DNA of 64,000 nucleotides from assembly GCF_018531465.1 (NCBI RefSeq), contig NZ_JAHDTF010000006.1, forward strand, positions 62,001 through 126,000. The letters are read 5' to 3'. This document shows, one piece after another, positions 26,364-34,352 of this stretch. The translations under genes and the position numbers were made by a program. Position 1 is the stretch's first letter. Every line of letters begins with the position of its first letter. Source of the DNA: Sphaerisporangium fuscum (GTDB lineage Bacteria; Actinomycetota; Actinomycetes; Streptosporangiales; Streptosporangiaceae). The notes beneath the pieces were generated by a model. It did no database searches, was not told the DNA's origin, and saw only the letters and a list, made by a program, of their open reading frames with translations.

Positions 26364-26395
26364 ACGCTAAAGTCTCACATGAATGTGAGAGTCAA
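26364..26395 (-). promoter_or_regulatory. MerR-type promoter with 18-bp inverted repeat in an overlong spacer
   Basis: Reading the minus strand, -35 TTGACT (26390-26395) is followed by a 19-20-nt spacer and then TTAGCG/TAGCGT (26364-26370). The spacer is almost entirely the perfect inverted repeat TCTCACAT-GA-ATGTGAGA (26373-26390). An overlong spacer with a central dyad is the hallmark of MerR-activated promoters. Only 7 nt separate the -10 from the MFS ATG. Confidence 0.7.
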
Positions 26396-26436
26396 GTCGC
26401 GGCGGCGACTTCCTCGCGGCGAACCAGGGAGGGCCT

Positions 26437-26820
26437 GTGCGCATCGGTGAACTGTCACGGCGGACCGGCGTCCACGAGCGCCTGCTGCGCTACTACGAGG
26501 AGCAAGCGCTGCTCCATCCCGAGCGGCGTCCCAGCGGTTACCGGGAATACAGCGACGGGGACATCGACACCGTCCGCCGCATCCGCAGCCTCCTGGCCGC
26601 CGGCTTGACCACCTCCACCATCGCCACGATCCTTCCCTGTCTGCGCGACGACGGCGACCGGCTGATCCCGACATGCCCAGACCTGCTCGCCGACCTGCAT
26701 CGAGAACGTGAACGGATCACACAATCGATCAGCGACCTGCAGACGTCCCTGGGCGCACTCGACGAAGTCATCGCGGCGGCCCCGCCGGATGTCAGGCGCC
26801 GCGCGGGGAGTGACTCGTGA
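26437..26820 (+). CDS. MerR family transcriptional regulator
   Basis: The 127-residue protein begins M-R-I-G-E-L-S-R-R-T-G-V and has the canonical winged HTH (L-L-R-Y-Y-E-E-Q-A-L-L, then R-P-S-G-Y-R-E-Y). A dimerisation coiled coil lies at ~80-118. The short C-terminal part has one Cys in the L-P-C-L segment and one in P-T-C-P. There is no classical metal-binding C-terminal motif, so it probably senses an organic compound. It is divergent from the MFS exporter over an 80-nt gap containing its likely operator. Confidence 0.9.
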   Translation: MRIGELSRRTGVHERLLRYYEEQALLHPERRPSGYREYSDGDIDTVRRIRSLLAAGLTTSTIATILPCLRDDGDRLIPTCPDLLADLHRERERITQSISDLQTSLGALDEVIAAAPPDVRRRAGSDS

Positions 26821-26830
26821 GTTAAGAAAA

Positions 26831-26873
26831 TCAAGATCGACATCTTGAAAATCAAGATTTAACTAGGTATAAC
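26831..26873 (+). promoter_or_regulatory. Strong leaderless promoter overlaid by three operator half-sites
   Basis: TTGAAA (26845-26850), a 17-nt spacer and TATAAC (26868-26873) form an almost consensus promoter. It ends 7 nt before ATG 26881, so the transcript should start at or near the start codon. TCAAGAT (26831-26837), ATCTTGA (26842-26848) and TCAAGAT (26852-26858) are three copies of one half-site in alternating orientation, covering the -35. The stretch is very AT-rich for this genome. Confidence 0.75.
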
Positions 26874-26880
26874 TTAAGAC

Positions 26881-27258
26881 ATGACAGATCAGGCGATGGA
26901 CTGGCAGGAACTCACGAACCTGACCCAGGGCCGGCCGTTCGTCGTCGAGCGGGTGCGCCTGGCAGGCAGCGGCGTCGCGATCGAGGGCGAGTTCGAGCTC
27001 CCGCAACTGGCCCAGCTCAGCGTCGAGGACCAGATCTTCGTCACGGCGTTCGTGCGGTGCCACGGTTCCATCAAGCAGATGGAACGGATCTTCGGGGTCA
27101 GCTATCCGACGATCAAATCACGCCTCAACCGCATCTCGCAGATGCTCGACTTCGTCGAGACCGATCCGGCGTCGCCGCCGGCCGACATCATCGATCGGCT
27201 GCGCCGCGGCGAGATCACCGCGCAGCAGGCATTGTCCGAGTTGGAGGGGCGGACGTGA
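26881..27258 (+). CDS. DUF2089 family HTH protein
   Basis: The 125-residue protein matches DUF2089: an N-terminal all-beta half, then a helix-turn-helix-like segment (L-S-V-E-D-Q-I-F-V-T-A-F-V-R-C-H-G-S-I-K-Q-M-E, G-V-S-Y-P-T-I-K-S-R-L-N-R-I). The C-terminal end is R-R-G-E-I-T-A-Q-Q-A-L-S-E-L. The N-terminal zinc ribbon found in some members is absent. It heads a three-gene operon with a small membrane protein and a SHOCT-like protein. It is the natural candidate to bind the repeated half-sites over its own promoter; this is inference. Confidence 0.82.
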   Translation: MTDQAMDWQELTNLTQGRPFVVERVRLAGSGVAIEGEFELPQLAQLSVEDQIFVTAFVRCHGSIKQMERIFGVSYPTIKSRLNRISQMLDFVETDPASPPADIIDRLRRGEITAQQALSELEGRT

Positions 27259-27515
27259 TGCCCCAGCTGGTGACCGTACGGGTCGAACGCCCGGACCGCC
27301 GCCGCATCCGGATCTGGATTCCAGTGCTCCCGGTCGTGCTCGTGCTTTCACCGATCATGATCCTGGCCGTCCTGGGCGCGGTCGTGGCCTGCCTCGTCTT
27401 TCACGTCGATGCGGTGCGGGCGCTCGGCGTCGGCTGGCGGGTCGCCTGCGCGTTGCCCGGCACCCGAATCGACATGGAGTACAGCCGTACGGCTGTACTC
27501 GTAGCCATCCGATAG
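27258..27515 (+). CDS. Small membrane protein in the DUF2089 operon
   Basis: The 85-residue protein has a basic N-terminus (V-R-V-E-R-P-D-R-R-R-I-R) and one long or two short hydrophobic helices (W-I-P-V-L-P-V-V-L-V-L-S-P-I-M-I-L-A-V-L, then G-A-V-V-A-C-L-V-F). A short C-terminal region ends V-L-V-A-I-R. Its ATG shares one base with the upstream stop (TGATG), so the two are translationally coupled. Such a protein between DUF2089 and SHOCT-like genes is a recurrent arrangement, probably tethering or signalling at the membrane; the function is unknown. Confidence 0.7.
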   Translation: MPQLVTVRVERPDRRRIRIWIPVLPVVLVLSPIMILAVLGAVVACLVFHVDAVRALGVGWRVACALPGTRIDMEYSRTAVLVAIR

Positions 27516-27526
27516 GAGAGGTTTCG

Positions 27527-27949
27527 ATGAACGAGCAGCGCAAGGGCATCCTCGACCTGCTGAGCGAAGGCAAGATCACCACGGACGAGGCGGGGCGGCT
27601 CATCGACGCACTCGAACGAGCCCAGCCGCCCACGGCGGCCAGTCCCGCCGTCCGGCCGAAAGGCAAGGCGAAGTACCTGCGGGTGATGATGGAGTTCCTC
27701 GAGAACGGCGAGTCGGAGCGGCTCAACGTGCGGGTACCGCTGCAACTGCTGCGGGCCGGCGTACAGCTGGCGGCCCTGGTCCCGCCGCAGGCACTGGATC
27801 GGGCCAACGCCGAGCTGAGCAGGTCGGGCGTGCCGTTCGATCTGACGCAGCTCAAGCCCGAACACCTCGGGGCGCTCGTGGAGCACCTCGACGAGACCAT
27901 CGTGGAGCTCGAGCTGCACGATGGCCACTTGCGTGTCTTCTGCGAGTAG
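27527..27949 (+). CDS. SHOCT-like (YvlB N-terminal-like) domain protein
   Basis: The 140-residue protein opens with a short helical domain, R-K-G-I-L-D-L-L-S-E-G-K-I-T-T-D-E-A-G-R-L-I-D-A-L. This is the SHOCT/YvlB-N pattern, and almost the same pattern ends the DUF2089 protein two genes upstream (R-R-G-E-I-T-A-Q-Q-A-L). The remaining ~90 residues are an alpha/beta segment with V-R-V-P-L-Q-L-L-R-A-G. ATAGGAGAGG precedes the ATG. It is the third gene of the DUF2089 operon. Relatives are linked to envelope stress in Firmicutes (YvlABCD), but nothing is established here. Confidence 0.75.
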   Translation: MNEQRKGILDLLSEGKITTDEAGRLIDALERAQPPTAASPAVRPKGKAKYLRVMMEFLENGESERLNVRVPLQLLRAGVQLAALVPPQALDRANAELSRSGVPFDLTQLKPEHLGALVEHLDETIVELELHDGHLRVFCE

Positions 27950-28428
27950 GCGCCGTCCGGCTGGACGGGCCCCCGCGAAGGTCCCGGCACACCCTCCGAG
28001 GCCGCGCCCACTTCAGCAGAGCACGGTCGAGCCGCCGATCTGACCCCTGGCCGCCCATCGGCGTGGTTCGGTCGACCTCCACACCCGCAGCGGCGAGGTC
28101 CGCGTCCGCGAGGGCATCGAGCACTCCGGCGGATACCGCCAATCGGCGACGACGTCGTCGACCACGCGCACGGCGCGCTCATCTCGAGGACCGCCTCGGA
28201 ATCCATCCGGGTCGAAGAGGTCCTGCGCGGCGCGAGGTGCATTCCCTGAACCCACGTGGTATCTCGGCGAGCTCTGGAGGACCTGGAGCTTCCGCACCGA
28301 CCGGCTCGAACAGCTCCACGGGAAGCTGAGCGGACACGGCCGCAGGGCCGGACGAGCCGGCTGTAGTACCTGCAGATAGTCCCAGACTCGGTGGCGCGGT
28401 GCCACCCCCTCACCACGGAGGAGGCCGG
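27950..28428. other. 479-nt region without an intact gene, possible decayed DUF4097-like remnant
   Basis: No frame looks like a complete gene. In one plus frame near 28071-28115 a short reading S-V-D-L-H-T-R-S-G-E-V-R-V-R-E-G has the strand pattern of DUF4097 beta-helix proteins, which often follow YvlB-like domains. A second codon-like stretch (D-D-V-V-D-H-A-H-G-A-L-I-S) lies in another frame at ~28148-28245. Both may be chance. A small hairpin GGTGGC/GCCACC (28390-28406) sits just before the ribosome-binding site of the next gene. Confidence 0.35.
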
Positions 28429-29031
28429 ATGCCGGCAGATCCCCCCAGCCCGCCCGCGCTTCGCGCGTCCGACGCGGACCGCGACCGGGTCGCCGAACTG
28501 CTGAGCGTCGCCGTCGCCGACGGCCGGCTCGACCCGGTCGAGTTCGACGAACGGCTGGCTGCGGCGCTGGCCGCCCGCACCATCGACGCGCTGGCCCCGC
28601 TCACCACCGATCTGATCGCGGTGCCGGGCAGGGATGGCGCCCGCACGCCGCCGTTCGCCGGGACGCCGGCCGCCGAACTGCTCGTCATCAAGGAGCGGCA
28701 CGGCTCGGTGCGCCGTGACGGCCGCTGGACACTGCCGCGCCGGCTGGCGCTGCGCACCGCGTGGTGCGACGTGACGCTGGACCTGACCAGCGCGGTGCGC
28801 AGCGCACCCGAGCTGGTCATCGAGCTGCGGGTGAACGGCGGCAACGTGGAGTTGATCCTCGCGCCGGGCATGGTGGTGGACGCCAACGAACTGTCGGTAC
28901 GGCACAGCAGTCTGGCGATCAGCAGGGACGCGGGCGACGACACGCCGGAGACGCTGTACGTCCGCTTGGTGGGCCGAATGCGGCACGGCCTGCTCGACAC
29001 CCGGTGGCAGGCGCCGCGCCGGGCGCCATAG
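28429..29031 (+). CDS. DUF1707 domain-containing protein
   Basis: The 200-residue protein has an N-terminal DUF1707 domain (R-A-S-D-A-D-R-D-R-V-A-E-L-L, then G-R-L-D-P-V-E-F-D-E-R-L), residues ~9-60. A beta-rich C-terminal half follows (L-R-T-A-W-C-D-V-T-L-D-L-T-S-A, then G-N-V-E-L-I-L-A-P-G-M-V-V), resembling the LiaF/DUF2154-like fold. There is no membrane helix. GGAGGAG lies at ideal spacing before ATG 28429. DUF1707 proteins are common in actinobacteria and lack a proven function; the LiaF-like half suggests envelope-stress control. Confidence 0.82.
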   Translation: MPADPPSPPALRASDADRDRVAELLSVAVADGRLDPVEFDERLAAALAARTIDALAPLTTDLIAVPGRDGARTPPFAGTPAAELLVIKERHGSVRRDGRWTLPRRLALRTAWCDVTLDLTSAVRSAPELVIELRVNGGNVELILAPGMVVDANELSVRHSSLAISRDAGDDTPETLYVRLVGRMRHGLLDTRWQAPRRAP

Positions 29032-29045
29032 GTATCACCTATGGC
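29025..29045. terminator. Perfect 9-bp hairpin overlapping a stop codon
   Basis: GCCATAGGT (29025-29033) and ACCTATGGC (29037-29045) are perfect inverted arms around ATC, and the TAG stop of the DUF1707 gene lies inside the left arm. T-rich sequence follows (ATTTCGTCTTTGTC). This fits a terminator, but a 21-bp exact dyad could equally be an operator for the downstream SDR. Confidence 0.45.
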
Positions 29046-29204
29046 ATCTAATGACATTTCGTCTTTGTCTCTCGTCCTTTTCCGGGCGTACCGTGAAAAA
29101 GCTCGACGAGGTGCCCACCGCGATTTCTTCGGAAATTCGCGTTCCGCGCACGTCGATTGTTCTCATGTCGAGCGGAATAACACGGAATCGAGAGGACGAA
29201 TGGC

Positions 29205-29975
29205 ATGACCACGAGCGAGAACGCATCGGGAACGCGAGAACTCGCGGGAAAGCGGGCCCTGGTCACGGGTGGCTCTCGCGGAATCGGAGCGGCCGTCGTG
29301 CGCCGGCTCCTGGACGCGGGTGCCGAGGTGCTCACGACCGCCAGATCGGCGACGAGCACCGTGCCGGAGGGGGCCGTCTTCGTGGAGGCCGACGTGCGGA
29401 CACGGGCCGGAGCGGAGGCGCTCGCCGCGGCCGCGCAGGAGACGCTCGGCGGGGTGGACATCCTGGTCCACAACGCGGGTGGGGCGCGACCGCACAAGGG
29501 CAGCTCGGCCATCCCCGACGAGGAGTGGCAGGACGCGCTGGACCTGAACTACCTGGCGTCGGTGCGGCTGGACTCGCTGCTGACGCCGGGGATGCGGGAA
29601 CGGCGTTCGGGGATGATCGTGCACGTCTCCTCGGCCGCGGTCGCCACCCCGGTGGCGCCGTTCCTGCACTACACGGCGGCCAAGGCGGCCCTGGAGAACT
29701 ACAGCCGGGGACTGGCCCTGGAGCTGGCCCCCTTCGGGATCCGGGTCAACACCGTGACCCCCGGCAGAGTCGCCACCCCCGGCGGCGAGGCGACGCGGGA
29801 GCAGTGGGCGCGCCTGGACGCGGCGCAGGACCAGAACGAGACCGTCGTGCCGCTGGGGCGTGATGGTCGGCCCGACGACATCGCCCACGCGGTGCTGTTC
29901 CTCGTTTCCGACCGGGCGAGCTGGCTGACCGGGAGCAATCTCATCGTGGACGGCGGCGAATTCCCCAGGGGTTGA
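29205..29975 (+). CDS. SDR family oxidoreductase
   Basis: This 256-residue classical SDR has T-G-G-S-R-G-I-G (~21-28), an A-R-S after beta-2 favouring NADP, H-N-A-G-G (~89-93), and S-S-A with Y-T-A-A-K (catalytic Tyr and Lys near 150-156). The C-terminal pattern is G-R-D-G-R-P-D-D-I-A-H-A-V-L-F-L then W-L-T-G-S-N-L-I-V-D-G-G. The latter pattern is typical of FabG-like oxidoreductases. GAGAGGA precedes the ATG. It is convergent with a broken LysR gene that may once have regulated it. Confidence 0.88.
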   Translation: MTTSENASGTRELAGKRALVTGGSRGIGAAVVRRLLDAGAEVLTTARSATSTVPEGAVFVEADVRTRAGAEALAAAAQETLGGVDILVHNAGGARPHKGSSAIPDEEWQDALDLNYLASVRLDSLLTPGMRERRSGMIVHVSSAAVATPVAPFLHYTAAKAALENYSRGLALELAPFGIRVNTVTPGRVATPGGEATREQWARLDAAQDQNETVVPLGRDGRPDDIAHAVLFLVSDRASWLTGSNLIVDGGEFPRG

Positions 29976-30045
29976 CGCCCTCGGCATTCCGGAACGCCGG
30001 TCTCGACCAAAAGGAATTCAGCGGCGCCCGCTTTCTTCTCCGCCG

Positions 30046-30785
30046 TCAGGACGCCGGTGAGAAGAATGCGGAATCGTGCCAGGTCTCCTGACGCAGGAGT
30101 TCGAGAAGGGCCGTCTCCGCCGGGCCCGCGCCGGGCCGGACCACGGCGATGACGGGCTGGGACACGACGGGGAGCACCGGGCGAACGAGGTGCTCGTGAC
30201 CGGGGGGCACCGCGGAGGCCGGGACGAGCGTCACCCCCAGCCCGTGAGCGGCCCAGCGCACGGCCGTCGCGGTCTGGGACACGCGGGCCACCGTGGTGGG
30301 GGTCAGCTCGTTGTCCCGCAGCACGTTCAGCAGCACGCCGTCGAGCGCGCTGTCGCGGTCGAACCTCACCCACGGCTCTCCCTCCAGTTCGCGCAGCTCG
30401 ACCCGGTCCGCGGCCAGCTGCCGGTGTCCGGCGCCCAGCACCACGACGAACTCCTCGTCGCCGAGGTGGTGGGCGTCGTCGGGGGACTGCTCGCACGCCG
30501 CCATCAGGGCGAGGTCCAGCGCGCCGCGGCGCCGGCCCGCGCCGTCGCCCTCGCCCGCCGTGACGCGCTCACCGCGACCTCCGCCTCCCGCAGGAAAGCG
30601 CGGCCGACCACGGTGGGCACCAGTCCGGTCGGCGTGCGGGCGAACAGTTCCACTCCGAGTTCCCGCTCCAGGCCGCGGATCTGCTGGGACACCGACGGTT
30701 GGGCGACGCGCAGCCGCTCCGCCGCCGCCGTCACCGAGCCCTCCTCGGCAACGGCCAGGGCGTACTCGAACTGGCGAAGGCTCAT
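30046..30785 (-). pseudogene. LysR family regulator with internal deletion and frameshift
   Basis: The N-terminal piece (from ATG 30785) is a normal LysR HTH: L-R-Q-F-E-Y-A-L-A-V-A-E-E-G-S-V-T-A-A-A-E-R-L, then S-V-S-Q-Q-I-R-G-L-E. It loses frame in the linker helix around 30530-30560. The next frame resumes at L-D-L-A-L-M-A-A, the middle of the effector domain, and continues to a normal C-terminus (V-A-R-V-S-Q-T-A-T-A-V-R-W-A-A-H-G-L-G-V-T-L-V-P-A). About 75 residues of effector subdomain 1 are missing as well as the frame. A short HTH-only peptide could still be made. Confidence 0.75.
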
Positions 30786-30925
30786 CGGCTCCCGTTCCCT
30801 CCTCGCTGCGGACCGCGATCTGTCCCGTTGTAATGGTGGTAATAGTGTAAGTGGGCGCGTTCCGACCTCGGTGGATCGGGTCTCGATGCGGCACGGAGAC
30901 CCGGGAGAACTCCTGCTGATCATCG

Positions 30926-31732
30926 CGGCTGTTCCCGCAGCGCGTCCGGGCCATGTACGTCGATGGGGTGAACAACCAGACCGAGGGCTGGCCCGCACAG
31001 CGGCTGCTGAGCCTGCCGGTCCTGCGGCAGATGATCACCAGGTTCGCCGGGTGGTGCGCGGACACTCCCGCCTGCGCGTTGCACGGCGAGGACGCCGAGG
31101 CGGTGTGGCACAGGCTGCTGCGAGACGCCGACCGCCATCCGATCCCGCTCACCTCCTCGCAGTACGGCGAAGGTCGGCTGACCGGATGGCTGTTGCCGTA
31201 CATGATCCCCCTCGATCCGGGGCCGCAGAACGCCGACTGGCCGGCATTCGCGGACGCCGTGGACAAGGCCCGGCGCGGGGACGGGTCGGGGTTCGCCGAT
31301 CAGGCGCTCTTCACGGCGCGCTACGCCGCCATGCCGGCGGCGCTGGTGATGAGCTGCGGGGACGACCGCGCGTACAGCAGCTACGCCGGGCTTGAGGACT
31401 TCCGCCGGAGGGCCCGGAAGGTCGTGCCTGAGTACGCGAGATCGGACGTCAACCTGCTCGGATGCGCGGGCTGGCCGCTGCCGGTGGCCAACCCGTCCCG
31501 CCCGCTGCCCACGCGCGCTCTGCCGCCGGTCCTGGGGGTCGGCACCACGTGGGTCGACTACACCTCGACCGAGAGCTTCACCCGCATGATCGCCGGATCG
31601 GTGACCGTCGCCTACGACGGGCCCGGCCACGTGATGTACCTGTCAGGCAAGAAGTGCCCGATCCGGCACGCCACCGCCTACCTGACCGACCTGGAACTGC
31701 CCAAGCCCGGCACCACCTGTCCTGCCGAATGA
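30926..31732 (+). pseudogene. Alpha/beta hydrolase (SlpD/TAP-like), N-terminal half missing
   Basis: Homology begins abruptly at R-L-F-P-Q-R-V-R-A-M-Y-V-D-G-V, which in intact proteins follows the nucleophile elbow G-x-S-x-G by ~25 residues. Upstream in the same frame is a TGA. The lid region (A-C-A-L-H-G-E-D-A-E-A-V-W) and the TAP-like C-terminal domain are present. The acid (T-T-W-V-D-Y) and histidine (G-P-G-H-V-M-Y-L) remain, but the catalytic Ser, oxyanion residues and signal peptide are gone. ATG 30953 could give a 259-residue product without catalytic capacity. It sits head-to-head with the broken LysR gene. Confidence 0.7.
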
Positions 31733-31741
31733 CCCGACTGG

Positions 31742-32542
31742 TCACACGCACAGCGTGCGCTGCAGCCGGCGGGCGGCGAACAGCAGGCCGGCGGCCATCA
31801 TGGCCAGCAGGTAGGCGGCGTGGGCGAGCAGTCCCCAGCCCGGGATGCCGAGCGTCAGGCCCCGCACCAGCTCGACGGCGTGGTACAGCGGCGTCACCTC
31901 GACCAGGATGCGCATCGGGGCCGGGTAGTCGCCGACGGGGGAGAAGGTGCCGGAGAACAGGAACATCGCGAACTGGACGGTGGCCATCAGGTCGAAGTCC
32001 TGCCAGCCCCGCAGCAGTGTGCTGACCGCCATGCCGAGCGACCCGAACGCCAGCCCCACCAGCATGGTGGCGGGGAAGGCCGCCAGCGCCCACAGCGGCT
32101 CGGCCAGCCGCAGGGCGACCATGACGATCAGGAAGAGCCCGGTGTAGAGGGAGCCGCGCACCATGGCCCAGGTGAGCTCTCCGACGGCGATCTCGAACGG
32201 CCGTACCGGGGTGGCCAGGACCGCCTCGAACGTCTTCTGGTACTTGAGCTTGAAGAAGAAGTTGTACGTGGTCTCCGACAGCGCGCCCGACATGGCCGAC
32301 ACCGCGAGCATCGCGGGGGCGACGAACGTGGCGTACGGCAGCGTCCGCCCGTCAACGGGCAGGTCGCCGACCAGCGCGCCGACCCCGACGCCGATGGACA
32401 GCAGGTACAGCAGGGGCTCGAAGAACCCCGAGACGAGCACCAGCCAGTAGGACGGGCCCGAGCGCAGCGCCCCCACGTTGCGGCCGATCACCGCGCCGAC
32501 CCGGCCGGGGGACAGCCGGGCGGCGATCATCGTGGTCACCAT
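31742..32542 (-). CDS. ABC-2 transporter permease (DrrB-like)
   Basis: The 266-residue, six-helix ABC-2 membrane protein has the family's re-entrant region (K-L-K-Y-Q-K-T-F-E-A-V-L-A-T-P-V-R-P-F-E-I-A) and the conserved F-S-G-T-F-S-P-V motif before TM5/6. It follows its paralogous partner by 3 nt. The two non-identical permeases likely form a heterodimer with the upstream ATPase. The family exports anthracyclines, polysaccharide or lipid-linked compounds; substrate unknown. Confidence 0.88.
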   Translation of the reverse strand: MVTTMIAARLSPGRVGAVIGRNVGALRSGPSYWLVLVSGFFEPLLYLLSIGVGVGALVGDLPVDGRTLPYATFVAPAMLAVSAMSGALSETTYNFFFKLKYQKTFEAVLATPVRPFEIAVGELTWAMVRGSLYTGLFLIVMVALRLAEPLWALAAFPATMLVGLAFGSLGMAVSTLLRGWQDFDLMATVQFAMFLFSGTFSPVGDYPAPMRILVEVTPLYHAVELVRGLTLGIPGWGLLAHAAYLLAMMAAGLLFAARRLQRTLCV

Positions 32543-32545
32543 GTG

Positions 32546-33328
32546 TCAGTCCTGAAGTCGCTTGCGGAAGGCGTGGAGGGCCCACAACAGGCCGGCGGCG
32601 GCGAACGCCAGAAGGTAGGCCACGTGCGCGACGACCGGCCATGACGGGGTGATGCCGAGCGTGGCGGCGCGGTCGAGCTCGACGCCGTGCCACAGCGGTG
32701 AGGCGTACGCCAGGGGGCGAACCACGGCGGGGAGCTGGTCGACGGGGAAGAAGATGCCGGAGAACAGCGTCGCGGGGATCATGATGAAGCGGAACAGCAG
32801 CGAGAAGTAGCTCTCGTGCTCGATGCTCGCCGCGAACGCCATCGTCGGGGCGGCGACGGCCAGGGTCAGCAGGGCGCACACCAGCGGCGTGACCAGCGCC
32901 CAGGGCGAGTGCAGGGCGCCGAACAGCGCGGTGACGCCGAGGAAGGCCACCACCGCGATCAGGACGCGCAGCAGGATGTACAGCAGCCAGCCGGCCACCA
33001 TGTCGCCGACCTGCACGGGCGTGGCGCGCATGGCGTGGTAGGCGCGCACCCACCTGAAGTCGCCGAGCACGGGGTAGGTGCACTCGCCGAAAGCTATCTG
33101 GAAGGCGGTGGAGGCGAGCACGCCCGGGACGATCCACGACAGGTAGTCGACGCCGCCGATCTCGCCGACGTATCCGCCGACCCCGATGCCGATGCTGATC
33201 AGGAACAGCACGGGCAGCACGAAGGAGGAGAACAGCGAGGCCCGCCACAGCCTGCGGTACAGCGTCAGGCCGCGCTCCAGGACCGCCAGGGTGGAGCGTG
33301 CGGAGAACTGGGAGGTGATCGCGGCCAT
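32546..33328 (-). CDS. ABC-2 transporter permease (DrrB-like)
   Basis: The 260-residue protein is paralogous to the next gene: M-R-A-T-P-V-Q-V-G-D at the re-entrant loop and F-S-G-I-F-F-P-V-D before the final helices. Six transmembrane helices are visible. Its ATG shares one base with the ATPase stop (TGATG on the minus strand), so it is translationally coupled. It acts at the cytoplasmic membrane as half of the channel. Confidence 0.88.
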   Translation of the reverse strand: MAAITSQFSARSTLAVLERGLTLYRRLWRASLFSSFVLPVLFLISIGIGVGGYVGEIGGVDYLSWIVPGVLASTAFQIAFGECTYPVLGDFRWVRAYHAMRATPVQVGDMVAGWLLYILLRVLIAVVAFLGVTALFGALHSPWALVTPLVCALLTLAVAAPTMAFAASIEHESYFSLLFRFIMIPATLFSGIFFPVDQLPAVVRPLAYASPLWHGVELDRAATLGITPSWPVVAHVAYLLAFAAAGLLWALHAFRKRLQD

Positions 33329-34257
33329 CAGTCGACCAGCGTCCGGCCGGTGAGGTGCAGGAAGACGTCCTCCAGGGTGGAGCGGCGCACCAGCACGCTG
33401 GTGGGGACCAGCCCGCGCCGCTGGACCTCGGCCGTGGCGGCGTCACCGTCGGCGGCGTAGACGAGCACCCGGTCGGGAAGCGGGTCGACGCGCTCGCCGA
33501 TGCCGGTGAGCTTGCCCGCCATGTCGGCCGGCCGCTCGTCACCGAAGCGCAGCTCCACCACCTCGGCGCTGGAGTAGGTCTCGATCAGGGCGCGCGGCGA
33601 CCCCTCGGCGACGATGCGCCCGCCGTCCATGACCACCAGCCGGTCGCACAGCTGCTCGGCCTCGTCCATGTAGTGGGTGGTGAGCACCAGGGTGGTGCCG
33701 CGCCGCTTGAGCTGGAACAGCCGCTCCCACAAAAGGTGGCGGGCCTGCGGGTCCAGGCCGGTGGTGGGCTCGTCGAGCAGCACGATGTCGGGGTCGTTGA
33801 CCATGGCCCTGGCGATGGTGAGCCGCCGCTTCATGCCGCCCGAGAGCGGCTCGACCTTGCTTCCGGCGCGGTCGGACAGCCGCACGAACTCCAGCAGCTC
33901 GTCGGCCCGGCGACGCGCCTCGGCGCGGGAGATGCCGAAGTAGCGGGCGTATGTGGTGAGGTTCTCCCGGACGTTGAGGTCGGGATCGAGGTTGTCCAGC
34001 TGCGGGCACACGCCGAGCCGCCCTCTGATCGTGGTGCCGTCGCGCGCGGGGTCCATGCCGAGGATGCGCAGCTCACCGGCGGTGGGCAGCGACACGCAAC
34101 TGATCATGCGCATGGTGGAGGACTTGCCGGCCCCGTTGGGCCCGAGGAAGCCGAACGCCTCCCCGGGGGCGACCTGCAGGTCGATGCCGTCGACGGCGGT
34201 GAAGTCGCCGAAGCGTTTGACCAGGCCACGCGCGTAGATCAGGGGTTGCTCAGACAC
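33328..34257 (-). CDS. ABC transporter ATP-binding protein (DrrA/NodI-like)
   Basis: The 309-residue protein has Walker A G-P-N-G-A-G-K-S-S-T at ~39-48, L-D-N-L-D-P in the Q-loop region, signature L-S-G-G-M-K-R-R-L, Walker B I-V-L-L-D-E-P-T-T-G-L-D-P, and H-loop T-T-H-Y-M-D-E-A. The C-terminal ~80 residues resemble the DrrA/NodI extension that contacts the permeases. The start is GTG 34257 (V-S-E-Q-P). It is first gene of a three-gene exporter operon with no linked regulator. Confidence 0.9.
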   Translation of the reverse strand: MSEQPLIYARGLVKRFGDFTAVDGIDLQVAPGEAFGFLGPNGAGKSSTMRMISCVSLPTAGELRILGMDPARDGTTIRGRLGVCPQLDNLDPDLNVRENLTTYARYFGISRAEARRRADELLEFVRLSDRAGSKVEPLSGGMKRRLTIARAMVNDPDIVLLDEPTTGLDPQARHLLWERLFQLKRRGTTLVLTTHYMDEAEQLCDRLVVMDGGRIVAEGSPRALIETYSSAEVVELRFGDERPADMAGKLTGIGERVDPLPDRVLVYAADGDAATAEVQRRGLVPTSVLVRRSTLEDVFLHLTGRTLVD

Positions 34258-34309
34258 AGCAGCAGACCCTAGCCAACCCCACCGACAATCCCGCAACAGG
34301 TTTTCCTCA

Positions 34310-34347
34310 CCGGGCTTCGGCGGCCGGGCCAGGCCGCCGAAGCCCGG
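34310..34347 (-). terminator. 16-bp perfect hairpin after the peptide-importer operon
   Basis: Arms CCGGGCTTCGGCGGCC (34310-34325) and GGCCGCCGAAGCCCGG (34332-34347) pair perfectly around a 6-nt loop. It starts 5 nt past the stop of the fused ATPase and separates this operon from the DrrAB-like exporter downstream on the same strand. Confidence 0.8.
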
Positions 34348-34352
34348 CGGCA

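Noticed and set aside
27950-28428. An intact gene in the gap after the SHOCT-like protein
   Set aside because: No frame has both a ribosome-binding site and consistent coding character; only short suggestive stretches remain.
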